DNA of 20,850 bases, taken from CAYMFD01 sp964389475. Its GTDB lineage: Bacteria; Bacteroidota; Bacteroidia; Chitinophagales; Saprospiraceae. Location of the stretch: assembly GCA_964389475.1 (NCBI GenBank), contig CAYMFD010000067.1, forward strand, positions 1 through 20,850, given 5' to 3'. This document shows positions 7,811 through 15,708 of the stretch, piece after piece (within the stretch, counting starts at the first letter, position 1; each line of letters begins with the position of its first letter). The position numbers and the translations under genes are program-made. Under the pieces are notes generated by a model, which did no database searches, was not told where the DNA came from, and saw only the letters and a list, made by a program, of their open reading frames with translations.

Positions 7811-8209
7811 GAATGGATCAGGACTTTACTTCTATGGTAATGAAAGGTAGTGTAAGTTGATTGTAGTGGAAAACGAGTCTCCGTCTTTAGGTAACAGGTT
7901 CTGATATCGTTATACTTCATAGTGACCTTAAAGGGACCGGAGTATTTAGGGTGATTTACCGCGCTGCGGGTAGAACCGCGACAGCGCTAACCACGTACTG
8001 TAACATCTAGAAAAAAGATCGTGTATCGAGTCTTATCGAATGGCATGGTACTGAGTATTGCCAAAGTCATATCAGTCGAGCATTTCCAGCATAACTACTG
8101 TGACATCGACACCTTTAACGACGTCATATAATAGCAGCGAGTAAATAGTGTCGACTAGTGGTATCAGACACCGTACAGTCAGTATACACCTGATACCGAT
8201 AGGACGATG
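7811..8209. other. Non-coding stretch with one small palindromic repeat
   Basis: About 400 nt without a credible ORF. The only recognisable element is the palindromic repeat at 7961-7992. I see no tRNA cloverleaf, riboswitch or strong terminator. A -7-like box at 8210 marks the right end. Confidence 0.5.
7961..7992. repeat. Small palindromic intergenic repeat, copy B
   Basis: This is a second copy of the element at 51-80. It folds well: GCGCTG (7961-7966) pairs with CAGCGC (7982-7987), inner CGG pairs with CCG, the loop is GTAGAA, and a CGA bulge lies on the 3' side. Intergenic location again. Confidence 0.65.
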
Positions 8210-8217
8210 TATTTTTG
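8210..8217 (+). promoter_or_regulatory. Candidate -7 box for the lipoprotein/HerA operon
   Basis: TATTTTTG matches TAnnTTTG and lies 25 nt before the chosen ATG at 8242. No clear -33 TTG is present at the expected distance. Confidence 0.4.
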
Positions 8218-8241
8218 CCCGCTCAAAGAATCATAATTACC

Positions 8242-8907
8242 ATGAGTAAATCGATAATCTATCTCGTATGTCTTAGCTGTCTGACAACGATGCTGGGGTC
8301 GTGCAAGACAGATAGCGCCGGCAAAGACACCGCACCATCCAAGGTAGAGGAGACCGTAGCCGATAGTAATGAAGAGGCTAAGTGGAAAGGCACCAAAAAG
8401 CATGACCTGACCAATAACAGCTCGACGATCAGGCTACCGACCACGTGGGAGCGAGCGACACTAGCCGTAATAGCTAATCGAGAGATGACACCAGCCTATG
8501 CTAAGGCCAATGAATTCTTCGAGATAGCCATGCGCCAGCTCAAACCTGAAGATGAGGTCGTCGACGTATGGGAGGCCAATACGGAGAGCTACCATGCCCT
8601 GGTCATGATCAATAGAGACACCACTATCCTCACCCGCGGTAGGGTGACTAGTCTCAGCAGAGGTCTCCGGTCCAACTATGACCACATGGACGAGATCACC
8701 GAGGATACTAAGATCAGGATCGCCGACTCTTCTTTTAAAGAAGATGATACGCATCAGGTCGCGAAGTTTAAATACAGTTTTGATAAAGAGAATACCCTCG
8801 CCTATCTATGCACGTACTTCGTGACGACGCCTAGTCGATCGTTTATCGTCTACGAGATAGCGGAGGATTACAGTGATATCGAGTTATACCTATATTCGCT
8901 TAAATAA
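8242..8907 (+). CDS. Uncharacterised lipoprotein
   Basis: 221 aa from the ATG at 8242, chosen because it gives a signal peptide with lipobox LGSC (C21). The next ~35 residues are charged and low in complexity (T, E, K, D), as in lipoprotein tethers. The mature domain begins near TIRLPTTWERATLAVIANREM and has an alternating strand/helix pattern ending FIVYEIAEDYSDIELYLYSLK. The overall look (a T-I-x-L-P-x-x-W start and a short compact fold) recalls MOG1/PsbP/DUF1795-like proteins, but I cannot assign it. The HerA-like gene starts 14 nt after its stop, so the two are probably cotranscribed. Confidence 0.75.
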   Translation: MSKSIIYLVCLSCLTTMLGSCKTDSAGKDTAPSKVEETVADSNEEAKWKGTKKHDLTNNSSTIRLPTTWERATLAVIANREMTPAYAKANEFFEIAMRQLKPEDEVVDVWEANTESYHALVMINRDTTILTRGRVTSLSRGLRSNYDHMDEITEDTKIRIADSSFKEDDTHQVAKFKYSFDKENTLAYLCTYFVTTPSRSFIVYEIAEDYSDIELYLYSLK

Positions 8908-8921
8908 TCACGGATCAAGTT

Positions 8922-10499
8922 ATGAGTAAAATAGAGCAGTTTAAAGAAGAGATCCAAGCGGGTTACAAGTTCGAAGGACCCAGTATGATCATGGGTGGTG
9001 CGATGCTCGATGGGCAGTGCATCAACGAGAGCTTCGTCCGTATACCGCTAGGCACCCTCAACCGACACGGCCTCATCGCGGGTGCGACGGGTACTGGTAA
9101 GACCAAGACCCTGCAGATCATCGCGGAGCAGTTGTCTGCCAACGGTGTACCTAGCATGATCATGGATATAAAGGGTGACCTCAGTGGTATAGCTGCCGCC
9201 AGCGAAGGACATCCCAAGATCGACGAACGACATGAGGCGATCGGCTTTCCGTTTATCGCTGGAGATAGTCCCGTAGAGTTCTTGAGCCTATCAGGAGAGC
9301 CTGGCCTACGACTGAGAGCGACCGTATCAGAGTTCGGACCTGTACTATTTAGCAAAATCCTCAACCTCAACGATACCCAGAGCGGGATCATGTCCGTTGC
9401 CTTTAAGTACTGTGACGACAATAAGCTACCATTACTCGATCTCAAGGATCTCAAGAAGGTCCTCCAATACATGACCAACGAGGGCAAGGCTGCCGTCGCT
9501 GAGGAGTATGGACGTATGAGTACAGCTAGCGTAGGTACGATATTGCGAAAACTCATCGAGCTGGAGCAGCAAGGCGCTGAAAGATTCTTTGGGGAGCGGT
9601 CCTTTGATGTAGATGACCTGTGCCGTATCACAGATGAGGGCAAGGGGATCGTAAGCATCCTACGTGTCACCGACCTCCAGGACAAGCCTAAACTTTTCTC
9701 GACGTTTATGCTACAGCTCTTAGCGGAGATATATGCGACCTTCCCAGAGGAGGGTGACCTAGATCGTCCCAAGCTATGCCTATTTATAGATGAGGCCCAC
9801 CTCGTATTTGACCAAGCCAGCGATGCCCTCATGGATCAGCTGGAGGCTATCGTCAAACTGATACGATCCAAGGGAGTCGGGCTGTTCTTTATCACACAGA
9901 ACCCGGCCGACATTCCAGAGAGTATACTCGGGCAGCTAGGTCTCAAGGTACAGCATGCGCTACGTGCCTTTACGGCCAAAGATCGAAAAGCGATCAAGCT
10001 AGCCGCACAGAACTATCCCCTATCCGACCACTACGATGTCGAGCAGATACTGACGGAGCTGGGTATCGGTGAGGCGCTACTCTCAGCACTCAATGACAAG
10101 GGTATACCTACCCCACTGGTACACACCTACCTGCGTGCCCCACAGAGTCGCATGGATGTACTCACCGACAAAGAGATCGGCGACATCATCAATCAGAGCA
10201 AAATCATCGACTACTACGACGAGGAGATAGATCGCGATAGTGCCTACGAGATACTCACTGGCAAGATCAAAACCGCCGAAAGCGAAGAAGTACAGCAAGA
10301 CCTCAAAGAGCAGCAGGAGAAAGCAAGCAAGACAAGCAGCCGTAGACGTGGTGAAAAATCAGCGGCTGAGAAAATCCTCAATAGTACGACCACTCGCCAG
10401 ATAGGCAGGACGGTAGCACGCGAGCTTACTAGAGGGCTACTAGGAGTGCTAGGGGTAAAGACGACAAGACGCCGTAGATCACGCAAGAGTTGGTTCTAG
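8922..10499 (+). CDS. HerA-like ATPase (DUF853/YjgR family)
   Basis: 525 aa. A P-loop ATPase of the HerA/FtsK superfamily with Walker A GATGTGKT (54-61), an SMIMDIKGDLSGIAA strand typical of DUF853, and Walker B LCLFIDEAH (285-293). FFITQNPADIPESILGQLGLKVQHALRAFT is the sensor/arginine-finger region of the family; its central part, QNPADIPESILGQLG, is well conserved. The C-terminus is charged and ends in an Arg-rich tail (TTRRRRSRKSWF). Homologues such as E. coli YjgR have no settled function; a role in DNA translocation or repair is a family-level guess. Preceded by a lipoprotein gene at 14 nt. No NurA nuclease gene is nearby, so this is not the archaeal end-resection pair. Confidence 0.92.
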   Translation: MSKIEQFKEEIQAGYKFEGPSMIMGGAMLDGQCINESFVRIPLGTLNRHGLIAGATGTGKTKTLQIIAEQLSANGVPSMIMDIKGDLSGIAAASEGHPKIDERHEAIGFPFIAGDSPVEFLSLSGEPGLRLRATVSEFGPVLFSKILNLNDTQSGIMSVAFKYCDDNKLPLLDLKDLKKVLQYMTNEGKAAVAEEYGRMSTASVGTILRKLIELEQQGAERFFGERSFDVDDLCRITDEGKGIVSILRVTDLQDKPKLFSTFMLQLLAEIYATFPEEGDLDRPKLCLFIDEAHLVFDQASDALMDQLEAIVKLIRSKGVGLFFITQNPADIPESILGQLGLKVQHALRAFTAKDRKAIKLAAQNYPLSDHYDVEQILTELGIGEALLSALNDKGIPTPLVHTYLRAPQSRMDVLTDKEIGDIINQSKIIDYYDEEIDRDSAYEILTGKIKTAESEEVQQDLKEQQEKASKTSSRRRGEKSAAEKILNSTTTRQIGRTVARELTRGLLGVLGVKTTRRRRSRKSWF

Positions 10500-10553
10500 G
10501 CAGTGGTATCAGCGCTGCACAATCAGCAAAACAATTATTAAAAATCGCCACCT

Positions 10554-11009
10554 ATGCACCCCACTTTAGCGACCAACCTACAGCTACGCAAGATGCTGCT
10601 CAACGTGATCAACCACTTTACGCTGGATGAGCTCAACCACATACCAGAGGGCTTTAACAATAATATCTTCTGGAATGCAGGTCATATCGTGGCCACGCAG
10701 CAGCTACTCGTGTATAGCCTGGCAGGTGCCCGCTGGTCGGTCGACAAGGACTTGATCAAAACCTTTAAAAACGGTACTAAACCTGAGCGACCCTACACCC
10801 AAGAAGATCTCGATGCACTAAAAGGTCACCTCACGGAGAGCATCAAAAGGACGCAAGCCGACTTCGAGGCTGGCGCCTTTGCTACCTATACCAGCTACAC
10901 CACAGAGACGCGGTTTACGGTTGACGATTTTGACTCAGCTGCCACCTTTAACATCTACCACGAAGGCCTACATATGGGGTACATCCTCAGTATGCAAAAG
11001 TTCGTCTAG
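10554..11009 (+). CDS. DinB-like four-helix metalloprotein
   Basis: 151 aa. The DinB/YfiT-type pattern is clear: an N-terminal helix (LQLRKMLLNVINHFTLDEL), the NAGHIVATQQL motif with H44, and the C-terminal YHEGLHMGYI with H136 and H140, which together form the three-His metal site. Members include bacillithiol and mycothiol S-transferases and uncharacterised DinB_2 proteins. The exact substrate is unknown. It starts 54 nt after the HerA-like gene. A FadL-like gene starts 3 nt after its stop. Confidence 0.85.
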   Translation: MHPTLATNLQLRKMLLNVINHFTLDELNHIPEGFNNNIFWNAGHIVATQQLLVYSLAGARWSVDKDLIKTFKNGTKPERPYTQEDLDALKGHLTESIKRTQADFEAGAFATYTSYTTETRFTVDDFDSAATFNIYHEGLHMGYILSMQKFV

Positions 11010-11012
11010 CAC

Positions 11013-12386
11013 TTGAGGCGTATAGCTACGATATCGACCCTACTACTTACGATGAGCCTCACGGCGCAGGTATCTAGTAACTACTGGTCACATCAGTTCG
11101 GCGCTAGAGGGCAGTTGCTCAATGGTGCTGTCGTCGGTTCTGTACAAGATGAGACGGCCATATACTACAATCCTGGCGCCTTCGCCCTCTATGGGCAGTC
11201 TGGTGTCTCGCTATCGCTGATCACGCCTAGCTACTCCGTACTGCGTACCACAGACTACCTAGGCGATGGCACGTCCTTCCTAGACAGGAGGGGTGGTTTT
11301 GCCCCTGGTCTGATCGCTGCGGCTATCAAGCCATTTAAGACCGACCGCCTCATCTTGGGTGCATCGAGTCTTACACGATTTAGGTCCTCGGTCAACTATG
11401 AGGATCGCCTCGTAAGTCGCCTGAGCGATCAGGAAGTATTCGTCGGTCAGCTAGCCTTTAATCGGCGACTCAATGAGACGTGGCTGGGTGGATCTATCTC
11501 TTGGGAACCCACCGACAAGCTAGCCATTGGCATCAGCAACTTCTTTACGTTCAGAGGTGAGAATATATCGCTGAGCTTTAAGAAAGAGATCGTCAACGCC
11601 GATGACCCGGTCCAAATCCTAGAGGGCTGGCGTAACGAGAGTGACTTTCGCTACCGCGTAGATGGTGGCCTTATCAGTAAGCTCGGTATCATCTGGAATC
11701 CTGGCGTATTCGTCCTGGGCTTTACCTATACGACAGGCCTACGTAGTGCCGTAGTAAAGCGAGGGCGGTATGGACTAGACGATCAGAAAGTCTTTGACAA
11801 CGGAGAGACCACCGTCGTCTCAAATGTGATCAGCACCGACCTAGACAGCTACCGACCACCGAGGAGTTTCGCTGGTGGTATCTCCTTCGAGCAAGGCCTA
11901 TCAGAGGTCAGCATCAGCATGGAGTACTTCACGGCGATAGCCCCGTACTCGATCTTCTCAGCAGTAGATGATCCCCTCGATGGCCAGGGCAATGTGAACC
12001 AAGCCACAAACGTCAATATTACCTCTTCTAGCCAAGAAGTCCTCAACCTAGCACTCGGCATCAAGCGCAGTTACAGCGACGACAAGGACATATATGTAGG
12101 TTTTAGAACAGACCTCAGCCCTGACAACTTGATAGACCTAGGAGACGGTATTACCTTTCTGGCCAATTCTCCAGACATCTTTCACCTCAGCCTAGGCCTA
12201 GCCAAGCGATACCTCAAGAGTCAGTTTAGTATAGGCCTAGACTATGGTGGTGGCGTACGTCGTGGCGGTGAGCAACTGACCAATCTGACGACTGGCCAAG
12301 GCGAAAATCTCTTTCAGTTTGCCGGTGACCCCGTCGTAGATACCTATGTACATGAGCTCACCTTGTTTATTACCTACGACCTCTAA
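11013..12386 (+). CDS. FadL/OmpP1-type outer-membrane transport protein
   Basis: 457 aa. The TTG start at 11013 (3 nt after the DinB-like stop) is preferred because it supplies the signal peptide MRRIATISTLLLTMSLTAQ; the next Met is inside the hydrophobic stretch. The mature N-terminus (YWSHQFGARGQLLNGAVVGSVQDETAIYYNPGA) is the Bacteroidota form of the FadL plug/hatch motif, with N-P-G-A present. Many alternating amphipathic strands follow and the last residues (YVHELTLFITYDL) form a typical closing beta-strand. It likely passes hydrophobic compounds across the outer membrane. Ligand unknown. Confidence 0.88.
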   Translation: MRRIATISTLLLTMSLTAQVSSNYWSHQFGARGQLLNGAVVGSVQDETAIYYNPGAFALYGQSGVSLSLITPSYSVLRTTDYLGDGTSFLDRRGGFAPGLIAAAIKPFKTDRLILGASSLTRFRSSVNYEDRLVSRLSDQEVFVGQLAFNRRLNETWLGGSISWEPTDKLAIGISNFFTFRGENISLSFKKEIVNADDPVQILEGWRNESDFRYRVDGGLISKLGIIWNPGVFVLGFTYTTGLRSAVVKRGRYGLDDQKVFDNGETTVVSNVISTDLDSYRPPRSFAGGISFEQGLSEVSISMEYFTAIAPYSIFSAVDDPLDGQGNVNQATNVNITSSSQEVLNLALGIKRSYSDDKDIYVGFRTDLSPDNLIDLGDGITFLANSPDIFHLSLGLAKRYLKSQFSIGLDYGGGVRRGGEQLTNLTTGQGENLFQFAGDPVVDTYVHELTLFITYDL

Positions 12387-12478
12387 GTCACCGATGGGTA
12401 GTATCACCTGCAAAGCCAAAACAGAAAGACGCAGGATTTTGTATCACTTACGTAAAGCCACACAAGCACACCACACCG

Positions 12479-13174
12479 ATGTCTAGCCAAACGACATGTA
12501 TCACCCTCTGTAAGTATGACACCCTAGCGGGAAAGGCTTGGGCATTCTGGATGATGCAGGCTGCCCATGGTATGCTAGCTGAGGCGGAAGGCCTTACCTT
12601 CTACAAGCTGATGGGCTCTGGCAAGGGCAATGGATTTAACCCATGGCCAGACTGGTCGACCTATGCAGTGCTGACCACCTGGCAAGACGAGGCGGCTGCC
12701 CGTGCTTGGACAGCTAGTCCACTCTACCGTCGCTACGCCGATAAGACGGGTCAGATCGCTACCCTTTACATGCGCTGTATCAAGAGTCATGGCGAGTGGT
12801 CTGCCCAGCAGCCATTCGAAGTAAGTAGTCACCTCGACCCCAACATTGCGACCGTTGCCGTCACGACAAGAGCCACTATCAAGGTCAAGCACCTACGTAA
12901 GTTCTGGCGCTACGTACCCACCAGCAGTCGCCCCATACACAGCGAGACACCTGGCCTACTATACACCAAGGGCATCGGTGAAGCACCCGTCATCAATATG
13001 GCTACCTTCTCAGTATGGGCAGATATGTACAGCGTCAAGGCCTATGCATATGGCAGTAAAGAGCATCAGACAGCCATCAAGATGACCCGCCAGCATGACT
13101 GGTATAGCGAAGAGCTCTTTGCACGATGGCAGGTATTTGACGTGGTCGGTCAGTGGGAGGGATTACGGGTTTAG
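12479..13174 (+). CDS. CrtA-like (spheroidene monooxygenase-related) protein
   Basis: 231 aa with two similar ferredoxin-like halves typical of the CrtA family: GLTFYKLMGSGKGNGF, YAVLTTWQDEAAARAW, the R..TIKVKHLRKFWRYVP.SSRPI block, GLLYTKGIGEAPVINMATFSVW and AYAYGSKEHQTAI. In phototrophs CrtA is a heme-containing oxygenase for the carotenoid ketolation step. In Bacteroidota it is often annotated from homology, and here no crtE/B/I genes are in view, so the substrate may differ. It begins 92 nt after the FadL-like gene. Confidence 0.85.
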   Translation: MSSQTTCITLCKYDTLAGKAWAFWMMQAAHGMLAEAEGLTFYKLMGSGKGNGFNPWPDWSTYAVLTTWQDEAAARAWTASPLYRRYADKTGQIATLYMRCIKSHGEWSAQQPFEVSSHLDPNIATVAVTTRATIKVKHLRKFWRYVPTSSRPIHSETPGLLYTKGIGEAPVINMATFSVWADMYSVKAYAYGSKEHQTAIKMTRQHDWYSEELFARWQVFDVVGQWEGLRV

Positions 13175-13187
13175 TTGATTGGTTGAC

Positions 13188-13256
13188 TAGGTTCGTAGGT
13201 TCGTAGGTTCGTAGGTTCGTAGGTTCGTAGGTTCGTAGGTTCGTAGGTTCGTAGGT
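13188..13256. repeat. 8-bp tandem repeat, TAGGTTCG x 8.6
   Basis: Eight perfect copies of TAGGTTCG from 13188, plus a final TAGGT, form a pure uninterrupted microsatellite 34 nt before the ATG of the next gene. Because 8 is not a multiple of 3 and TAG lies in every unit, every reading frame is stopped, so it cannot encode a protein repeat. Copy number is likely to vary between strains. Confidence 0.95.
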
Positions 13257-13289
13257 AAATTGTCTTAATTGTATGAATTTTTCAGAGAT

Positions 13290-13871
13290 ATGTTCATAAA
13301 TAAGGTCTTTATACTCATTTTAACGACCACAATGAGCACCATCGGTTGCAGGGCAGTGGAGCAGGTGTCTATCTCAAAGCAGGCGATGCTTGAAAATCAG
13401 ATTAATTGCTCACTCAGACTTAACAGGGATAGCTTTCAAATTGGCGATGAGTTAGCATTGTTTTTCATTATAGAAAACCTTACTGCCAAGTCAGTATACC
13501 TATCAAACAGTCCATACAGTGGCTACTACTTTGACGGAAAAGAGCCATTAGAAAAGTATGATATACAGGTGAAAAATGAATCAGGGACTACGTTAGATCC
13601 AACAGCTGTCATCGACTTTAAATCAGGTAGATATGGAATCACGAGAATCGATCCGCAAGGAGAAATAGAAGTGAGGAGCCATGATATCTGTAAGTATGGC
13701 ATTGCCGATCGTAAAGGTGTTTATGAAATAGCCTTGACAAAGAGCTTTTTCGTCTATCAAGACAAGAAGCACAATCGAAAACCCGGCGATAACCAGCCCA
13801 CTGATTTCAACACTAAGATATTGATCAGTAAATCTGAAAAAATCACAGTCGAAGTTCAAGACATAGATTAG
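13290..13871 (+). CDS. Uncharacterised AT-rich lipoprotein
   Basis: 193 aa from the ATG at 13290; a TTG 21 nt upstream gives a longer form, but the ATG form opens a compact signal peptide (MFINKVFILILTTTMSTIGC) with C20 as lipid-modified Cys. The mature part reads like an Ig-like intermediate-domain/BsuPI-type fold: LNRDSFQIGDELALFFIIENLTAKSVYLSN, later a YDIQVKNESG strand and a KGVYEIALTKSFFVY strand. Base use is visibly more AT-rich than neighbours, and it lies between an 8-bp repeat and a convergent regulator gene, so it may be a late acquisition. It ends 18 nt from the end of the reverse-strand regulator gene. Confidence 0.7.
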   Translation: MFINKVFILILTTTMSTIGCRAVEQVSISKQAMLENQINCSLRLNRDSFQIGDELALFFIIENLTAKSVYLSNSPYSGYYFDGKEPLEKYDIQVKNESGTTLDPTAVIDFKSGRYGITRIDPQGEIEVRSHDICKYGIADRKGVYEIALTKSFFVYQDKKHNRKPGDNQPTDFNTKILISKSEKITVEVQDID

Positions 13872-13889
13872 CTCGTCGGCTTAACTGTA

Positions 13890-14780
13890 CTAACTCCCTC
13901 CGACGATGAGCTTGTACCCTACTCCGCGAATATTGACGATCTTGAGAGAGGTATCGGCTTGCAGCTTTTTTCTCAACCTTGATATGAATACATCTAGAGT
14001 CCGACCTACATAATCGCCCTGGTCGCCCCACACCTCAGAGAGGAGGTCTTGTCGCTCTACGGGTACATTGGCATTACGATGCAGCATTTTAAGTAATTCG
14101 GCTTCTTTGTGCGAGAGCTCGGTAGCACCTTCCTGATGGGAGAGGGTGAGGTTTCTACTATCTAGCAGAGAGTCTCCTATCTGTAGTAAGGCAGGGTCAG
14201 GCACCGGCGCAGGCTGAGGCTGCTCCTTACGTCTCCGCGCAGCGATCAGGAATAGGCTTAGTACCACGGGAATAAACCACAAAAGCTTAGTGTATGACCT
14301 CGTAACCGTGTGGACTTCGTCCGCGGCTAAATCTGCAGGCCTGTATAGTGATATCACGACCTTGTAACAGTCTCTGGGCAAGGTCCTGCCTCTGCAGGGT
14401 AGCATCACGCCGAGGTCTGGACCGACCTGATAGGTATGCAATAACTCTCCGGCAATACAGCCCTTGACCTCTACCCAGTAGTTTTGTGCTACGTTGTAGG
14501 CCGTCATCACGCTATCCACGATAACCTCCAGGTCTGTTGGCTCGATGGACAAAGAGTCCTCAAAAGCTATGGTGTAGCTATCGCCTTGTGCAAGTACGGG
14601 CAGCACCCTGCTCTTGTCATCCCCAGCGCAGCTCAGTAGCTTGTGACCAATCAGGCGCATGGCGATCAAGTCACTCTTGCCTTGCGCCTGCTCTGACAGA
14701 CCATACCCGTAAGTAGTGAGGCACAATGACCCTAAACACGCTGCTAGTAATACCCGCCTGAAAATAGACTCGCTTTGCAT
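13890..14780 (-). CDS. Membrane-anchored one-component regulator with C-terminal winged helix
   Basis: 296 aa. A signal-anchor or signal peptide (residues 1-24) precedes a periplasmic region (25-164) with C51, C108, C129 and C138, which could form disulfides. A transmembrane helix (about 165-181: KLLWFIPVVLSLFLIAA) is followed by RRRKE, a positive-inside stop-transfer sequence. A proline-rich linker leads to an OmpR/PhoB-type winged helix (about 200-293: ELSHKEAELLKMLHRNAN, DVFISRLRKKL, IVNIRGVGYKL). This mirrors ToxR/CadC with domains reversed: DNA-binding domain at the C-terminus. It is divergent from the secreted GldM/TonB-like gene at 14910, sharing a 129-nt gap, and may control it. Regulation target is inference. 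Confidence 0.85.
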   Translation of the reverse strand: MQSESIFRRVLLAACLGSLCLTTYGYGLSEQAQGKSDLIAMRLIGHKLLSCAGDDKSRVLPVLAQGDSYTIAFEDSLSIEPTDLEVIVDSVMTAYNVAQNYWVEVKGCIAGELLHTYQVGPDLGVMLPCRGRTLPRDCYKVVISLYRPADLAADEVHTVTRSYTKLLWFIPVVLSLFLIAARRRKEQPQPAPVPDPALLQIGDSLLDSRNLTLSHQEGATELSHKEAELLKMLHRNANVPVERQDLLSEVWGDQGDYVGRTLDVFISRLRKKLQADTSLKIVNIRGVGYKLIVGGS

Positions 14781-14877
14781 GCCGCTAAGCTATTGGTTTG
14801 AGTCGACGAAACACTGGCTTTTACTAGACATTTACACTATTTTACACTTTGTAAAGGACGGCAATACAAGGTGTCTA

Positions 14878-14885
14878 TACATTTG
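14878..14885 (+). promoter_or_regulatory. Candidate -7 box for the GldM-C/TonB-C-like gene
   Basis: TACATTTG matches TAnnTTTG and sits 24 nt before the chosen ATG at 14910. The nearest upstream TTTG (ending 14851) is 26 nt away, longer than the usual 17-23 nt spacing. A second TTTACACT pair (14831, 14842) nearby could be an operator for the divergent regulator. Confidence 0.4.
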
Positions 14886-14909
14886 TATCAACGCAAATCA
14901 CAGCATATT

Positions 14910-15695
14910 ATGAACATCCGTATGACACATATCATCATCCTAGGCCTCTTGCTTCTGTCCTCATCTATCGTAGCTCAGCAGGACGGTACACCGCAGACCG
15001 AAGCACTCTTTGAGATTAACTGTACGGTTGACATTGTCGATCCACCACTCGCCATCAGTAGAGACCAAGTGACAACCGCTGAGACCGTGACAGACCTCAA
15101 TACGTTCTACAAGCCATCATGGGTCACGACATATCACTCGGTAGTACTGCAGACGACCTACCAAGGCAAGCCTCGAACTGCCAATGGCGTAGATGATACC
15201 CTGACCGATGAGCAGAAAGACCACCTACGTACCATGGACGACGATACGCCGATCGAGATACACATCTTATACATGCCCAATAATAGCATGAAACATAACG
15301 AAGAAAAAGAACTCCACTACACCCTGCCCGTCTACCCAGATGTAGATGCGACATTCCCCGGGGGCGAAGAAGCTCTCAACGCTTACATAATGGACAAGGT
15401 GTTATCACCTATGGACTCCAGCAAGATCAAGCAACATCAGATGTACAATGTGCGGTTCGTAGTGGATGAGCACGGATACATCATCGATCCCGTCTTGCAG
15501 CACCCATCTAAGGATGAGAAGCTAGACTCTCTCCTACTACGAAGCGTCTGCAATATGCCTCGATGGGAGCCCGCCCGCTACGCAAGTGGCCTACAAAAAG
15601 CACAAACTCATACCCTGACACTGGGAGATCGTTACAGCTGTACAGAGAACCTCATCAACAGCAGAGCGACGGTGGCGTCTAGGAAGGAGAGGTAG
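14910..15695 (+). CDS. Secreted protein with GldM-C-like and TonB-C-like regions
   Basis: 261 aa from the ATG at 14910, chosen because it gives a good signal peptide (1-23, MNIRMTHIIILGLLLLSSSI..AQ). Residues about 55-135 (SRDQVTTAETVTDLNTFY ... LTDEQKDHLRTMDDDTPIEIHILYM) follow the layout of a GldM-type C-terminal domain, as in many Bacteroidota TonB-like proteins. Residues about 160-235 (FPGGEEALNAYIMDKVL ... VRFVVDEHGYIIDPVL ... WEPARYASG) are a TonB C-terminal-like fold. It lacks the cytoplasmic/TM anchor of true TonB, so it acts in the periplasm or outer membrane rather than as an ExbB/D-linked energy transducer. Divergent from the membrane-bound regulator. Function unknown. Confidence 0.75.
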   Translation: MNIRMTHIIILGLLLLSSSIVAQQDGTPQTEALFEINCTVDIVDPPLAISRDQVTTAETVTDLNTFYKPSWVTTYHSVVLQTTYQGKPRTANGVDDTLTDEQKDHLRTMDDDTPIEIHILYMPNNSMKHNEEKELHYTLPVYPDVDATFPGGEEALNAYIMDKVLSPMDSSKIKQHQMYNVRFVVDEHGYIIDPVLQHPSKDEKLDSLLLRSVCNMPRWEPARYASGLQKAQTHTLTLGDRYSCTENLINSRATVASRKER

Positions 15696-15708
15696 GGCTA
15701 CCTCGACC

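Noticed and set aside
7811..8209. tRNA or riboswitch in the gap
   Set aside because: No cloverleaf, CCA or known aptamer signature recognisable by eye.
8963..9832. 289-aa minus-strand ORF opposite the HerA-like gene
   Set aside because: Antisense to a gene with intact Walker motifs; no recognisable domain or start context.
13188..13256. CRISPR-like array
   Set aside because: The unit is only 8 bp, perfectly contiguous and has no spacers.
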